Positions 7,770 through 14,146 of a stretch of DNA of 29,702 nucleotides are shown here, in pieces (position 1 is the stretch's first letter; each line of letters begins with the position of its first letter). A program made the translations under genes and the position numbers. The stretch comes from a virus. The DNA is taken from the IMG/VR virus record IMGVR_UViG_3300048840_000158, positions 1 to 29,702 of that record. The stretch is one strand, 5' to 3'. Below the pieces are notes generated by a model. The model was not told the DNA's origin, searched no databases, and saw only the letters and a list, made by a program, of their open reading frames with translations.

Positions 7770-7887
7770 TTTAGTCCTTTCGTTTGGGTGTTTGGGGTGT
7801 TCCGGGGGTGGGGCGAAGTGTAGAATTTGCTGCATTTCCTTTTATCCTTTTTTGATTTTTGTTTTTTGCTTTCGGAACGCTTCTATT

Positions 7888-7916
7888 ATAATAATTCCAT
7901 ATCGCCGAAAAAGCAA
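7888..7916 (-). promoter_or_regulatory. Main leftward early promoter candidate
   Basis: Reading leftward, TTGCTT (7911-7916) and TATTAT (7888-7893) are separated by 17 bases. It lies 118 bases before the first leftward gene start at 7769. It is back to back with the rightward promoter at 7941-7969; 24 bases separate the two -35 boxes. Confidence 0.55.
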
Positions 7917-7940
7917 GGAAAAAAATAAAAATAATTTTTT

Positions 7941-7969
7941 TTGAAAAACAGGGCGATTTTATATATACT
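7941..7969 (+). promoter_or_regulatory. Rightward early promoter
   Basis: TTGAAA (7941-7946) and TATACT (7964-7969) with a 17-base spacer, followed by AAGGGAG and ATG at 8001. This is close to the sigma70 consensus and sits in the AT-rich divergent gap, so it should drive the 8001-12429 operon. Confidence 0.7.
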
Positions 7970-8000
7970 AAAAGTACACAGTTTTTTAAGGGAGATACGA

Positions 8001-8201
8001 ATGGGAAATACTAATCTAGTCCGCAGCCCCGCAGAGGTGCAACGCTTTTGCGAAGACCTGCTCGCCCGCATCGGGACGAATAAGGAGCAGATAGCGGCTT
8101 ATGTATTAAAAGTAGAAGGCCCGCGCCACGGCATTAACCGCGAGCGCCTGCGTGCGGTGAAAAAGCGGGGGCGTGCGGCGAAAAGGCGGGGGCTAAAGTG
8201 A
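8001..8201 (+). CDS. Hypothetical basic protein, 66 residues
   Basis: First gene of the rightward operon, starting at ATG 8001 behind AAGGGAG; the frame upstream runs through the promoter and is not used. The N-terminal 45 residues are probably helical (SPAEVQRFCEDLLARIG, NKEQIAAYVLKVEG). The C-terminal 20 residues are very basic (KKRGRAAKRRGLK), which would suit nucleic-acid binding. Its TGA overlaps the GTG start of the methyltransferase (GTGA). No family was recognised. Confidence 0.6.
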   Translation: MGNTNLVRSPAEVQRFCEDLLARIGTNKEQIAAYVLKVEGPRHGINRERLRAVKKRGRAAKRRGLK

Positions 8202-9007
8202 CGGCGATAAAATTATTTAACGACCACTTTCAAAACTACAAAACTTACGGCATCCCAAAGGCTCAGTTAATACTCGCGGACATCCCATATAACCTGGGTA
8301 ATTATGCTTATGCTTCAAACCCATCATGGTATGAAGGCGGGGATAACAAAAACGGGGAGAGTAAACTAGCCGGTAAGGAGTTCTTTGATACCGACAAGGA
8401 TTTTAGGCCCGCTGAGTTTATGCACTTTTGCAGTAAAATGCTAAAGAAGGAGCCAGATAAACCAAATCAAGCCCCCTGCATGGTTGTATTTTGCGCTTTT
8501 GATCAGCAAATGTATTTAATTGAGTTGGCTAAAAAGTATGGATTAAATGGGTATATTAACCTTGTATTCAGGAAGAATTTTAGCGCCCAGGTGCTTAAAG
8601 CTAATATGAAAATAGTCGGCAATTGTGAGTATGCCCTGGTATTTTACAGAGACAAGCTCCCGAAGTTCAGAAATAACGGCAAGATGATTTTTAATTGCAT
8701 GGATTACCAAAGGGACACTGAGACAAAAAAAATTCACCCTACTCAAAAAAGCATCCATGTTATTAAAAGGCTTATTGAAATATTCACTGACCCCGGCGAC
8801 GTGGTAATTGATCCCGTGGCTGGGTCCGGTGTCTCTTTGATCGGGGCCATGCAGATGGATCGTAAAGCCTACGGATTTGAGATAAAAAAAGATTTTTATT
8901 TAGCGTCCTTAGACTTGATAAAACAAGAGGGACTTTATAAAAGTAAAATCATAAGCCTTTTTGATACCCCGGCAATAAAGCACGAACAAATGGACATATT
9001 GAACTAA
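8198..9007 (+). CDS. DNA adenine-type methyltransferase (N4/N6 class, beta order)
   Basis: 269 residues from GTG 8198, coupled to the preceding gene. The catalytic motif IV is ADIPYNLG (D28-I-P-Y31), a D-x-P-Y variant of DPPY seen in phage methylases. The AdoMet-binding motif I is DPVAGSG (205-211), followed by AYGFEIKKDFY. Motif IV before motif I is the beta-class order. No restriction gene is nearby, so it is an orphan methylase, most likely protecting phage DNA from host restriction or marking it. Base composition is more AT-rich than the neighbouring primase, hinting at separate acquisition. The target sequence is unknown. Confidence 0.88.
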   Translation: MTAIKLFNDHFQNYKTYGIPKAQLILADIPYNLGNYAYASNPSWYEGGDNKNGESKLAGKEFFDTDKDFRPAEFMHFCSKMLKKEPDKPNQAPCMVVFCAFDQQMYLIELAKKYGLNGYINLVFRKNFSAQVLKANMKIVGNCEYALVFYRDKLPKFRNNGKMIFNCMDYQRDTETKKIHPTQKSIHVIKRLIEIFTDPGDVVIDPVAGSGVSLIGAMQMDRKAYGFEIKKDFYLASLDLIKQEGLYKSKIISLFDTPAIKHEQMDILN

Positions 9008-9022
9008 AGGAGAATAAAACAA

Positions 9023-9199
9023 ATGAAAAAAGATAAAACAGTAAGGATTTCCGGCGACGTGTCCCCGCACCATGACGCGAGCTTTAAGCTAATCAAGGGC
9101 TTTTACTCATGTAAAAATAACGGCGAAGCGCTACAGAGGATCATCGACCTCGCGCTGCCCATGGTGATTATAAAGCTAAAAGCCAAAGGCGGTAAATGA
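9023..9199 (+). CDS. Small protein, possible ribbon-helix-helix fold, 58 residues
   Basis: Starts at ATG 9023 behind AAGGAG and ends in an ATGA overlap with the next gene. A strand (KTVRISGDV) is followed by a helix region (SFKLIKGFYSC), a turn (KNNGEA) and a second helix (LQRIIDLALPMVI). This could be a short ribbon-helix-helix DNA-binding unit, but the match is weak. The Lys/Gly end KAKGGK is repeated as KTKGGK in the next gene because the junction has been duplicated. Confidence 0.55.
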   Translation: MKKDKTVRISGDVSPHHDASFKLIKGFYSCKNNGEALQRIIDLALPMVIIKLKAKGGK

Positions 9200-9413
9200 T
9201 GGATGTATATAAAACATTCAAGGGCTTTAAAGTGCCGGGTATCCCGCATTTAGAAACTCAAGAGGAATACTGTGCATATATATTAGATGCAGATATGTGC
9301 CGGCACGTTGACTGCGAAGAATGTATCTATAACCAAGCTGACAACCGGCGCGGGTTAGGGGGATTAGCGGCTTTTAACGAATGGAATAAAACCAAAGGCG
9401 GTAAATGATGGAT
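9183..9413 (+). repeat. 22-bp direct repeat marking a tandem duplication (copies 9183-9204 and 9392-9413)
   Basis: The two copies are identical over 22 bases (beginning CCAAAGGCGGTAAATGATGG). Each spans the end of one small gene and the start of the next. After each copy come related sequences encoding TFKGFK. A second shared stretch, AACGAATGGAATAAA, lies at 9376-9390 and 9555-9569. Confidence 0.85.
9196..9408 (+). CDS. Small Cys-rich protein, tandem paralogue 1
   Basis: 70 residues, starting in an ATGA overlap. It begins MMDVYKTFKGFKVP and has C26, then a Cys group C35-x4-C40-x2-C43 (CRHVDCEECIY), then FNEWNKTKGGK. The Cys arrangement suggests a small metal site. It aligns with the next gene at both ends (TFKGFK near the start, ECI and NEWNK near the end), so the two are tandem duplicates. 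Function unknown; such small Cys proteins are common beside phage primase genes. Confidence 0.65.
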   Translation: MMDVYKTFKGFKVPGIPHLETQEEYCAYILDADMCRHVDCEECIYNQADNRRGLGGLAAFNEWNKTKGGK

Positions 9414-9590
9414 ACATTCAAAGGGTTTAAAATACCCGAGACTGCGACCCGGAGGCCGGTATGGTGCGAATCCGCACGGGCCTGGAAACTTTGCTGGACC
9501 GTGAGCTGCCAGGAGTGCATCTTTGGCCCCTCTCAAAGAAACATTGACGCTAAAAACGAATGGAATAAACAACGACATGACGAATTTTAA
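9405..9590 (+). CDS. Small Cys-rich protein, tandem paralogue 2
   Basis: 61 residues, starting in an ATGA overlap with its paralogue. It begins MMDTFKGFKIP and has WCES, KLCW and SCQECIF, giving four Cys in a pattern like paralogue 1 (C21, C30, C35, C38), and ends NEWNKQRHDEF. The middle has diverged, while the ends and the junction DNA are nearly identical. Its last 14 bases overlap the primase start at 9577. Function unknown. Confidence 0.62.
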   Translation: MMDTFKGFKIPETATRRPVWCESARAWKLCWTVSCQECIFGPSQRNIDAKNEWNKQRHDEF

Positions 9591-11841
9591 AGCCCTACAC
9601 GGCAGGGCGCTAATCGACGCCGGTTATAAGTTAGTACCCATCAAGGCCGGGGCCAAGTACCCAGGGGCGAAGGGCTGGCCGGACATACGGGCCAAACACG
9701 CGGACGTAGACAAATGGGCAAAGAGCCCCTACTATGGCGGCCTGGGCGTCCTGGGGAAGTTCACGCCGGGCATAGACATCGATGTGCGCGACCCCACCCT
9801 GGTCGCTCTGCTCGTCGCCTGGTGTCGCGACCACATCGGCCCCGCCCCCATTCGCACCGGCAACCCGCCCAGGGTGCTGATCCCCTGCAGCCCACCGCCG
9901 GGGGGACTGGGGCCGGACGCATCGGACAAGTTCACCGGCCCGGACGGCAACGCGCATCAAATAGAGATTAAGGCCACGGGCCAGCAGTGGGTGGCCTACG
10001 GCGTGCACCCCGGCACGGGCAAGCCCTACGAGTGGAGCCACGGCGAGCTGTCAGAGCTGGACGCGGACTGGCTGCCCGTCCTCACCGGGGAAAAAATACA
10101 GGCGCTTTTTGACTACTTTTATTCAATTATCCCCGCCGGCTGGGTCCGAAAAGAGCGCCCCCGGCGCGACCCCGTCGGCGTAGTGACAGACGACGCCACG
10201 GTCCGGGGCGCGGTGTCCTTTGAAAATTACAAGCCCCCCTTACACATAACGACGGATCGCCTCCGCCTCATGCTCCGGCAGCTCGACCCCGACGCGGGGC
10301 ACGATCTTTGGTTACAAGTCGGCATGGCCCTATATCACCAGTACGAGGGCGGGGCCGAAGGGCTGGACCTTTTCGCGGAGTGGTCCCAGCGCTCGGTAGA
10401 CTACGACTACGCAGAGATTCAAACACGCTGGCCGACCTGGGGCTCAGGCGCCCGCTCTCCGATAACGGCGGCCTCTATCGTCGCGCTCTACAACGACACG
10501 GTAAAAAAAAAGGACGATCCAACCCTACGCCGAAAGCCCAGGGAGCTGTCCGGCTGGGTTAAGCGCTACGGGCTCGTGGAGCAGCCAGACGCGACCGAAG
10601 TCTACGACATGGGGGTCGAAGCCCATATCGCTAAGCGCCGGATGCTGAGGGCCTTCCGCGAGCACACCCAGGCGTACACCCACCGGACGCTAGGAGAGGA
10701 CGGCTCCGAGAAGATCACGCCCATGGCCGACGCCTGGGCTAAGTCCCTGGACACCCGACACTTTGCCGGCTACACGTACCAGCCAGGCGACGGGCGATAT
10801 TGTAAGCGCAGGCACAGCTACGGGGACGACGCGGAGTATATCAACACCTTCTATTTTCCCCCACACCCGCCCGAAACAGTACTCGGAGACGACCCCCGGC
10901 TAGACGTTTTTATGGATTTTATCAGACACCTTTTCCCTGAGGACGAGGAACGCGCCTGGCTCCTGCAGTGGCTCGCCAGGATGATCCAAAATCCGGGGGT
11001 GCGATCATTCGTGACGCCTATTAATATTACGTCGACGACGGGCACCGGCAGGGGAATTTTGTTTGAAATACTCATGGCGATGGTCGGGGGGCATAACTGT
11101 CACGATGTGAGCAAGGACGATTTAGAGGGCAGATTTAACGGCTTTTTAGACAAGTGTATCCTGGCCGTGGTCCAGGAGATAAAAGCCACCACCGGGGAAA
11201 AAAAATATCAGATGTGGGAGCGCATGAAATCGCTTTTAGCCGATACTGTTACCAACATTCAGCCAAAGGGCAAGGATAGCTACACGGCGAGCGTGTACGC
11301 CAATTTTCTTATGTTTTCAAACAACCTTGACGCGCTGCCAATCCCCGATTTAGACGAGCGGCGGATATACGCCATGCGGGGGCCTAAGGACTGTCTAAGC
11401 ACCCAGCAGATAGATAGGGTAATCGCCTGGAGGGATAACGCCGACAATATAGCGGCCCTTTTTAACTACTTCCAGAGGCTCCCATTTGACCCTTCTATCT
11501 TCAAACGCGCCCCGGCATCGGAGACAAAAAAGCAGATGATCCTGGCCTGTGGTGGGGCAGAGGAGGGGGATCTGAGCGAGTGGCTGGCTACCAAGGCGCC
11601 CCCGGTTTTTGACTTTGAATTTGCCCAGCAAGCGCTTTTAGCCTTCTCGTCGGACTTCGCGGAGTCTGGCGTAAATCGTAAATTGTTCCGCAGAAAGTTA
11701 TCAGATAAGGGGTACAGCTCTAAGCGAATACGCACCGGCGAGGAGAGAATTTACGTTTATTATAAGGACGATGGGGCGAACGGGAACCCCGAGCGGCTCC
11801 GGACCGAGTTCGAAATGTTGCGCAAAGGCGTGCCGTTCTAA
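9577..11841 (+). CDS. Primase-polymerase/helicase fusion (AEP prim-pol + PriCT + DUF5906-like)
   Basis: 754 residues from ATG 9577. The frame opens earlier at 9523, but that lies well inside the upstream gene. Residues about 1-190 are an archaeo-eukaryotic primase domain: GIDIDV gives D67 and D69, and HQIEIKATGQQWVAYGVHP is the conserved downstream strand. About 225-310 fits a PriCT domain (LWLQVGMALYHQ, FAEWSQRS). About 440-660 is an SF3-like P-loop domain with TGTGRG, where R492 replaces the usual Walker Lys, a variant I believe DUF5906 proteins also carry. A small winged-helix-like end follows. It should prime DNA and load or drive unwinding at the origin. It is the only primase seen and complements the family A polymerase. 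Confidence 0.9.
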   Translation: MTNFKALHGRALIDAGYKLVPIKAGAKYPGAKGWPDIRAKHADVDKWAKSPYYGGLGVLGKFTPGIDIDVRDPTLVALLVAWCRDHIGPAPIRTGNPPRVLIPCSPPPGGLGPDASDKFTGPDGNAHQIEIKATGQQWVAYGVHPGTGKPYEWSHGELSELDADWLPVLTGEKIQALFDYFYSIIPAGWVRKERPRRDPVGVVTDDATVRGAVSFENYKPPLHITTDRLRLMLRQLDPDAGHDLWLQVGMALYHQYEGGAEGLDLFAEWSQRSVDYDYAEIQTRWPTWGSGARSPITAASIVALYNDTVKKKDDPTLRRKPRELSGWVKRYGLVEQPDATEVYDMGVEAHIAKRRMLRAFREHTQAYTHRTLGEDGSEKITPMADAWAKSLDTRHFAGYTYQPGDGRYCKRRHSYGDDAEYINTFYFPPHPPETVLGDDPRLDVFMDFIRHLFPEDEERAWLLQWLARMIQNPGVRSFVTPINITSTTGTGRGILFEILMAMVGGHNCHDVSKDDLEGRFNGFLDKCILAVVQEIKATTGEKKYQMWERMKSLLADTVTNIQPKGKDSYTASVYANFLMFSNNLDALPIPDLDERRIYAMRGPKDCLSTQQIDRVIAWRDNADNIAALFNYFQRLPFDPSIFKRAPASETKKQMILACGGAEEGDLSEWLATKAPPVFDFEFAQQALLAFSSDFAESGVNRKLFRRKLSDKGYSSKRIRTGEERIYVYYKDDGANGNPERLRTEFEMLRKGVPF

Positions 11842-11863
11842 AAAATAAACATAAGGAGGTATT

Positions 11864-11998
11864 ATGATTAGAAAGGTATTATGTTTCTTTGGATTCCATC
11901 GTTGGCATTATTGGAAAGATTATGATAATGTAGGACGAGATTGTATTTGTTGCTATAAAGTACAGCTCAGAGATACTCCAAAAGGGAGGTATAAATGA
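11864..11998 (+). CDS. DUF1660-like small zinc-binding protein, 44 residues
   Basis: ATG 11864 has a perfect AAGGAGG. The product reads MIRKVLCFFGFHRWHYW, then DYDNVGRDCICCYKVQ, with two short Cys/His elements (C7, H12, H15; C29, C31, C32). The FxFGxHxW opening and the CxxC-type end resemble the DUF1660 prophage family. It ends in an ATGA overlap with the next gene. The DNA is more AT-rich than the primase. A small nucleic-acid or protein-binding zinc module is the best guess. Confidence 0.6.
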   Translation: MIRKVLCFFGFHRWHYWKDYDNVGRDCICCYKVQLRDTPKGRYK

Positions 11999-12177
11999 AA
12001 AACAGCGAGTATAAATGTGCGATGTGCGGCGATGTATTCGAGAAAGGTCAGTCAGACGAAGACGCGAAAGACGAATTACAGGACGTATTCCCAGGCTTTG
12101 AAATCGCCGATTGCGATTTAGTGTGTGATGATTGCTATAACAATTTAATGGGTAATAACGGAGAACGGTTTTTCTGA
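11995..12177 (+). CDS. Zinc-ribbon-like protein, 60 residues
   Basis: Starts in an ATGA overlap with AAGGGAGG upstream. It has two CxxC knuckles: YKCAMCGDVFEKG (C8, C11) and LVCDDCYNN. An acidic middle (SDEDAKDELQDVF) separates them. This is a known small phage zinc-ribbon layout. Function unknown; possibly an adaptor or inhibitor of a host protein. Confidence 0.7.
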   Translation: MKNSEYKCAMCGDVFEKGQSDEDAKDELQDVFPGFEIADCDLVCDDCYNNLMGNNGERFF

Positions 12178-12198
12178 CAACAACAAGGAGGAGTACAA

Positions 12199-12429
12199 AT
12201 GAAATGTGAAATATATGAAGAAGGGAAAAAAGACGAAACGGTATATATTAAAATGGAGGACGGTGGCGAGCGTATAATGTTTAAAGCTGTCGATGAGCGA
12301 GGACATCATATGACAACTATATGTTCAATCGGTAAATTTAATGGCACTCTTTATCTCCATCGCGACGTAAACTCAAGCTTGGGCTTGGCACTGGATGAAG
12401 ATGGGTGCATAATGATTGAAAAGACATAA
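12199..12429 (+). CDS. Hypothetical protein, 76 residues
   Basis: Starts at ATG 12199 behind AAGGAGGAG. Mostly beta strands are predicted by eye (KKDETVYIKMEDGG, MTTICSIGKFNGTLYLH, LDEDGCIMIEK). No family recognised. It is the last gene of the rightward early operon; the terminator lies about 95 bases downstream. Confidence 0.6.
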   Translation: MKCEIYEEGKKDETVYIKMEDGGERIMFKAVDERGHHMTTICSIGKFNGTLYLHRDVNSSLGLALDEDGCIMIEKT

Positions 12430-12522
12430 CCACCAACAACAGCAACCGCGCTGTTCAACGCCGAGACAACGAATATCGGATAAAAAATAAAAAGTAACAC
12501 AAGGGCAATACAAAAAGCATAC

Positions 12523-12554
12523 AAGGCAATACACTGTATTGCCTTTTTTATTTT
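12523..12554 (+). terminator. Rho-independent terminator of the rightward early operon
   Basis: AAGGCAATACA at 12523-12533 pairs perfectly with TGTATTGCCTT at 12535-12545. The stem runs into TTTTTTATTTT. On the other strand no T-run follows, so it should stop rightward transcription only. Confidence 0.8.
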
Positions 12555-12575
12555 GTCTTTAGTTTTTTGGGTTTT

Positions 12576-12934
12576 TGTCCCATGTGGTAACGGGACACGG
12601 GACAAGTACGGGACACCCCGGAGCCCTTATTCCATAGGGCTTAGAGGGATTCTGTCCCGTTGTCCCATAACTTTCTTAAAAATACTAGGTGAGATAAAGA
12701 GAGTCGTGTATATAGTATAAAGGGGGTTTTACACGAATGGTTTTTACAATGGGGGGTGAGTGAAAAAGTGACGGGACACGGGACAAACAGGGATCAAAAC
12801 CTCTGGAACCCTTATAGAATAAGGGCTACAGCCTGTCCCGTTACTTTTATTTTCGTGGGACAGACGAAAAGTAACGGGACAGAACCCCTTTTTTAAGCTA
12901 AAAAGGGGAAAAGGGCTTTTTTTCTAACGGGACA
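12576..12934. repeat. GGGACA/TGTCCC iteron-like array with nested dyads; candidate replication origin or operator region
   Basis: Twelve copies of GGGACA or its complement lie in 359 bases, against about 0.2 expected by chance. Forward copies start at 12592, 12599, 12610, 12773, 12780, 12857, 12876 and 12929. Reverse copies start at 12576, 12653, 12661 and 12834. Two modules share one design: the 16-mer ACGGGACACGGGACAA (12590-12605 and 12771-12786), then a small hairpin (AGCCCT/AGGGCT at 12622-12641; CCCTTAT/ATAAGGG at 12809-12825), then CTGTCCCGTT (12652-12661 and 12833-12842). The whole 12430-12997 stretch carries no supported gene. Its position near the primase gene fits an iteron origin; operator sites for the adjacent ribbon-helix-helix protein are the alternative. 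Confidence 0.7.
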
Positions 12935-12963
12935 AAATCACTAAAAATACGCAGTGGTATGTC

Positions 12964-12991
12964 TTGTTTTTTGTCGTGTATTATGTATATT
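12964..12991 (+). promoter_or_regulatory. Candidate promoter for the ribbon-helix-helix gene, possibly leaderless
   Basis: TTGTTT (12964-12969) and TATATT (12986-12991) are separated by 16 bases. Transcription would begin at about 12998, exactly at an ATG that has no Shine-Dalgarno sequence. It directly follows the GGGACA array, so array-bound protein could control it. Confidence 0.35.
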
Positions 12992-12997
12992 AATTGT

Positions 12998-13213
12998 ATG
13001 ACAATCAATAACAAATTTGAAAAGCTCACAACCAAAAGCGCAAGGCGTCAGCTTGTGTCTATGCGAATGGACCCAGACGTTTACGCGCAGCTTGACGCTA
13101 TGGCGCGGAGAGATAACCGGTCAAAAAGCAACATGATTGAGAAGCTAATCAAATCACAGATTATGAGAGACATGGCCGACACACGCATGGCCGTAGACGA
13201 TTTACTTAAATGA
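12998..13213 (+). CDS. Ribbon-helix-helix (CopG-like) regulator, 71 residues
   Basis: The pattern RQLVSMRMDPDVYAQLDAMA, then NRSKSNMIEKLI, is a clear ribbon-helix-helix: strand with alternating residues, helix, turn with RSKSN, helix. No good ribosome binding site precedes any in-frame start; ATG 12998 was chosen because it coincides with the expected transcription start, and ATG 12959 is the alternative. It lies immediately after the GGGACA array and so is the best candidate to bind it. Its role could be autorepression or copy control. This is inference from position. Confidence 0.7.
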   Translation: MTINNKFEKLTTKSARRQLVSMRMDPDVYAQLDAMARRDNRSKSNMIEKLIKSQIMRDMADTRMAVDDLLK

Positions 13214-13232
13214 AGCCTTGGGAGGGCACACA

Positions 13233-13721
13233 ATGAGAACGGGTGAAGTATCGACAGGCTTTAAAGTAGACAGCCAGGGGCAAATCGACCCTGAAAAGAT
13301 TATAGCTCGCATGAGGTGCGATTTAAGGGCGCAGGTCGGGGACATTTCGGACAGGCTGCAGCGACACGAGGAACAGGCAGAAAATTTAAGGGTGATGCTG
13401 GAAGAAAAAGCGGCGGAGGAAAAAGAACTAGACGACATGGAAGTAAAGGCCGCGATGGACAGCATAAAAGACATTTTTAAGAAAAAATCACAGTGCCGTT
13501 TTATTGAAATTGATGGCCGGGGCGTTTATCATTACGTTTTGGAATACGAAAACGTGCCAATACCCTTTAATCTGGCCCCTGAGCTCTTAGAAGCCTTTAA
13601 ATCTATGGCCGTGCATTTTATCAAGGACGTGCAGGATAGGGCCCCTAGCAGCTTCCTGAGCCGCCCTGGGCTAATGGAGCAAGCGGGCAATATGCTGACG
13701 GCTGACGAGGCAATCCAATAA
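13233..13721 (+). CDS. Hypothetical coiled-coil protein, 162 residues
   Basis: Starts at ATG 13233 behind GGGAGGG. Residues about 25-90 are strongly helical and charged (RMRCDLRAQVGDISDRLQ, LEEKAAEEKELDDMEV), probably a coiled coil. A beta-rich part follows (CRFIEIDGRGVYHYVLEYE), then APELLEAFKSMAVHFI. No family was recognised. It follows the regulator with a 19-base gap and is likely co-transcribed. Confidence 0.6.
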   Translation: MRTGEVSTGFKVDSQGQIDPEKIIARMRCDLRAQVGDISDRLQRHEEQAENLRVMLEEKAAEEKELDDMEVKAAMDSIKDIFKKKSQCRFIEIDGRGVYHYVLEYENVPIPFNLAPELLEAFKSMAVHFIKDVQDRAPSSFLSRPGLMEQAGNMLTADEAIQ

Positions 13722-13737
13722 AATGAAAGAGGTAAGA

Positions 13738-13788
13738 ATGTTTAAACAGTACAGAAGAAAACGCATATCAGAAATGCGCCCGTTGTAA
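13738..13788 (+). pseudogene. 5' fragment of a split small phage gene (MFKQYRRKRISEMRP...)
   Basis: With AAAGAGGTAAG upstream of ATG 13738, it encodes only MFKQYRRKRISEMRPL before TAA. From memory this matches the start of a small phage family that continues as PYVPGE..., then VSISxAD, then GDMIARNPKNH. The remainder of that family is found 200 bases downstream at 13992-14126, after an intervening gene. So this is the front half of a broken or split gene. The 16-residue peptide may still be made. Confidence 0.45.
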
Positions 13789-13819
13789 GACATGGTCAAA
13801 ATTAAAATAGGAGTGCGCT

Positions 13820-14014
13820 ATGGATATTGAAAAAATTGCATCTGCCGTGCATGTCGCTTATTGTGACGATTATTTGAAACGCAAAGGGATCCCATATTGG
13901 ACAAATGGGGATTATTCATTGCTAAATGAGGAAACGAAGGAGATAGATCGCGCCACCGTGCGAGCTGTTTTACGCGCACTAAAAGAACAAAGTGTCCATT
14001 TCCGAAGCGGATAA
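13820..14014 (+). CDS. Small RyR-domain-like protein inserted between the split gene halves
   Basis: 64 residues from ATG 13820 behind AGGAG. It reads MDIEKIASAVHVAYC, then KRKGIPYWTNGDYSLL, then EETKEIDRATVRAVLRAL. The PYW...Y..L.EETKEIDR pattern is like small phage proteins related to the RyR repeat (ligand-binding in other contexts). Its last 23 bases overlap the 3' fragment. Function unknown. It appears to have been placed inside another small gene. Confidence 0.65.
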   Translation: MDIEKIASAVHVAYCDDYLKRKGIPYWTNGDYSLLNEETKEIDRATVRAVLRALKEQSVHFRSG

Positions 14015-14126
14015 AAAAAATGGCAGCCCAAAGGCCGGGGACATGATTGCCAGAAACCCCAAAAACCATGAAGAACAATGGTTAGTAGCTAAACAATATT
14101 TTGAGGATAACCTTGAGCTAATTTAA
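13992..14126 (+). pseudogene. 3' part of the split small phage gene (VSISEADKKNG...)
   Basis: Reading from GTG 13992: VSISEADKKNGSPKAG, then DMIARNPKNHEEQW, then LVAKQYFEDNLELI and stop. DMIARNPKNH..QWLVA..YF..NLE is a recognisable conserved C-terminal part of a small phage family whose N-terminus is the 13738-13788 peptide. It overlaps the end of the intervening gene in another frame. A GTG start is possible but no convincing ribosome binding site is seen. It may be translated by coupling, or be a remnant. Confidence 0.5.
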
Positions 14127-14146
14127 TAAACTGAAAGGGATACACA

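Noticed and set aside
12351-12605. Leftward 84-codon frame with a hydrophobic stretch and TTG start
   Set aside because: It reads through the terminator hairpin and into the GGGACA array, overlaps a better gene, and has no ribosome binding site. Its membrane-like look comes from the T-rich antisense of A-rich DNA.
12704-12736. TCGTGTA/TACACGA inverted repeat with TATAGTATAAA inside as a promoter-operator
   Set aside because: No matching -35 element was found at proper spacing, and no gene start follows closely. It is left as part of the structured gap.
12885-12908. CCCCTTTTTT/AAAAAGGGG hairpin as a second terminator
   Set aside because: The stem is mostly A-T, no T-run follows it directly, and no gene ends just upstream. 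It may instead be part of the origin-like block.
13740-13805. Alternative frame reading ENAYQKCARCKTWSKLK over the split-gene start
   Set aside because: It has a CxxC and looks protein-like, but no start codon or ribosome binding site is in that frame. The MFKQYRRK frame has both and fits a remembered family. I keep some doubt.
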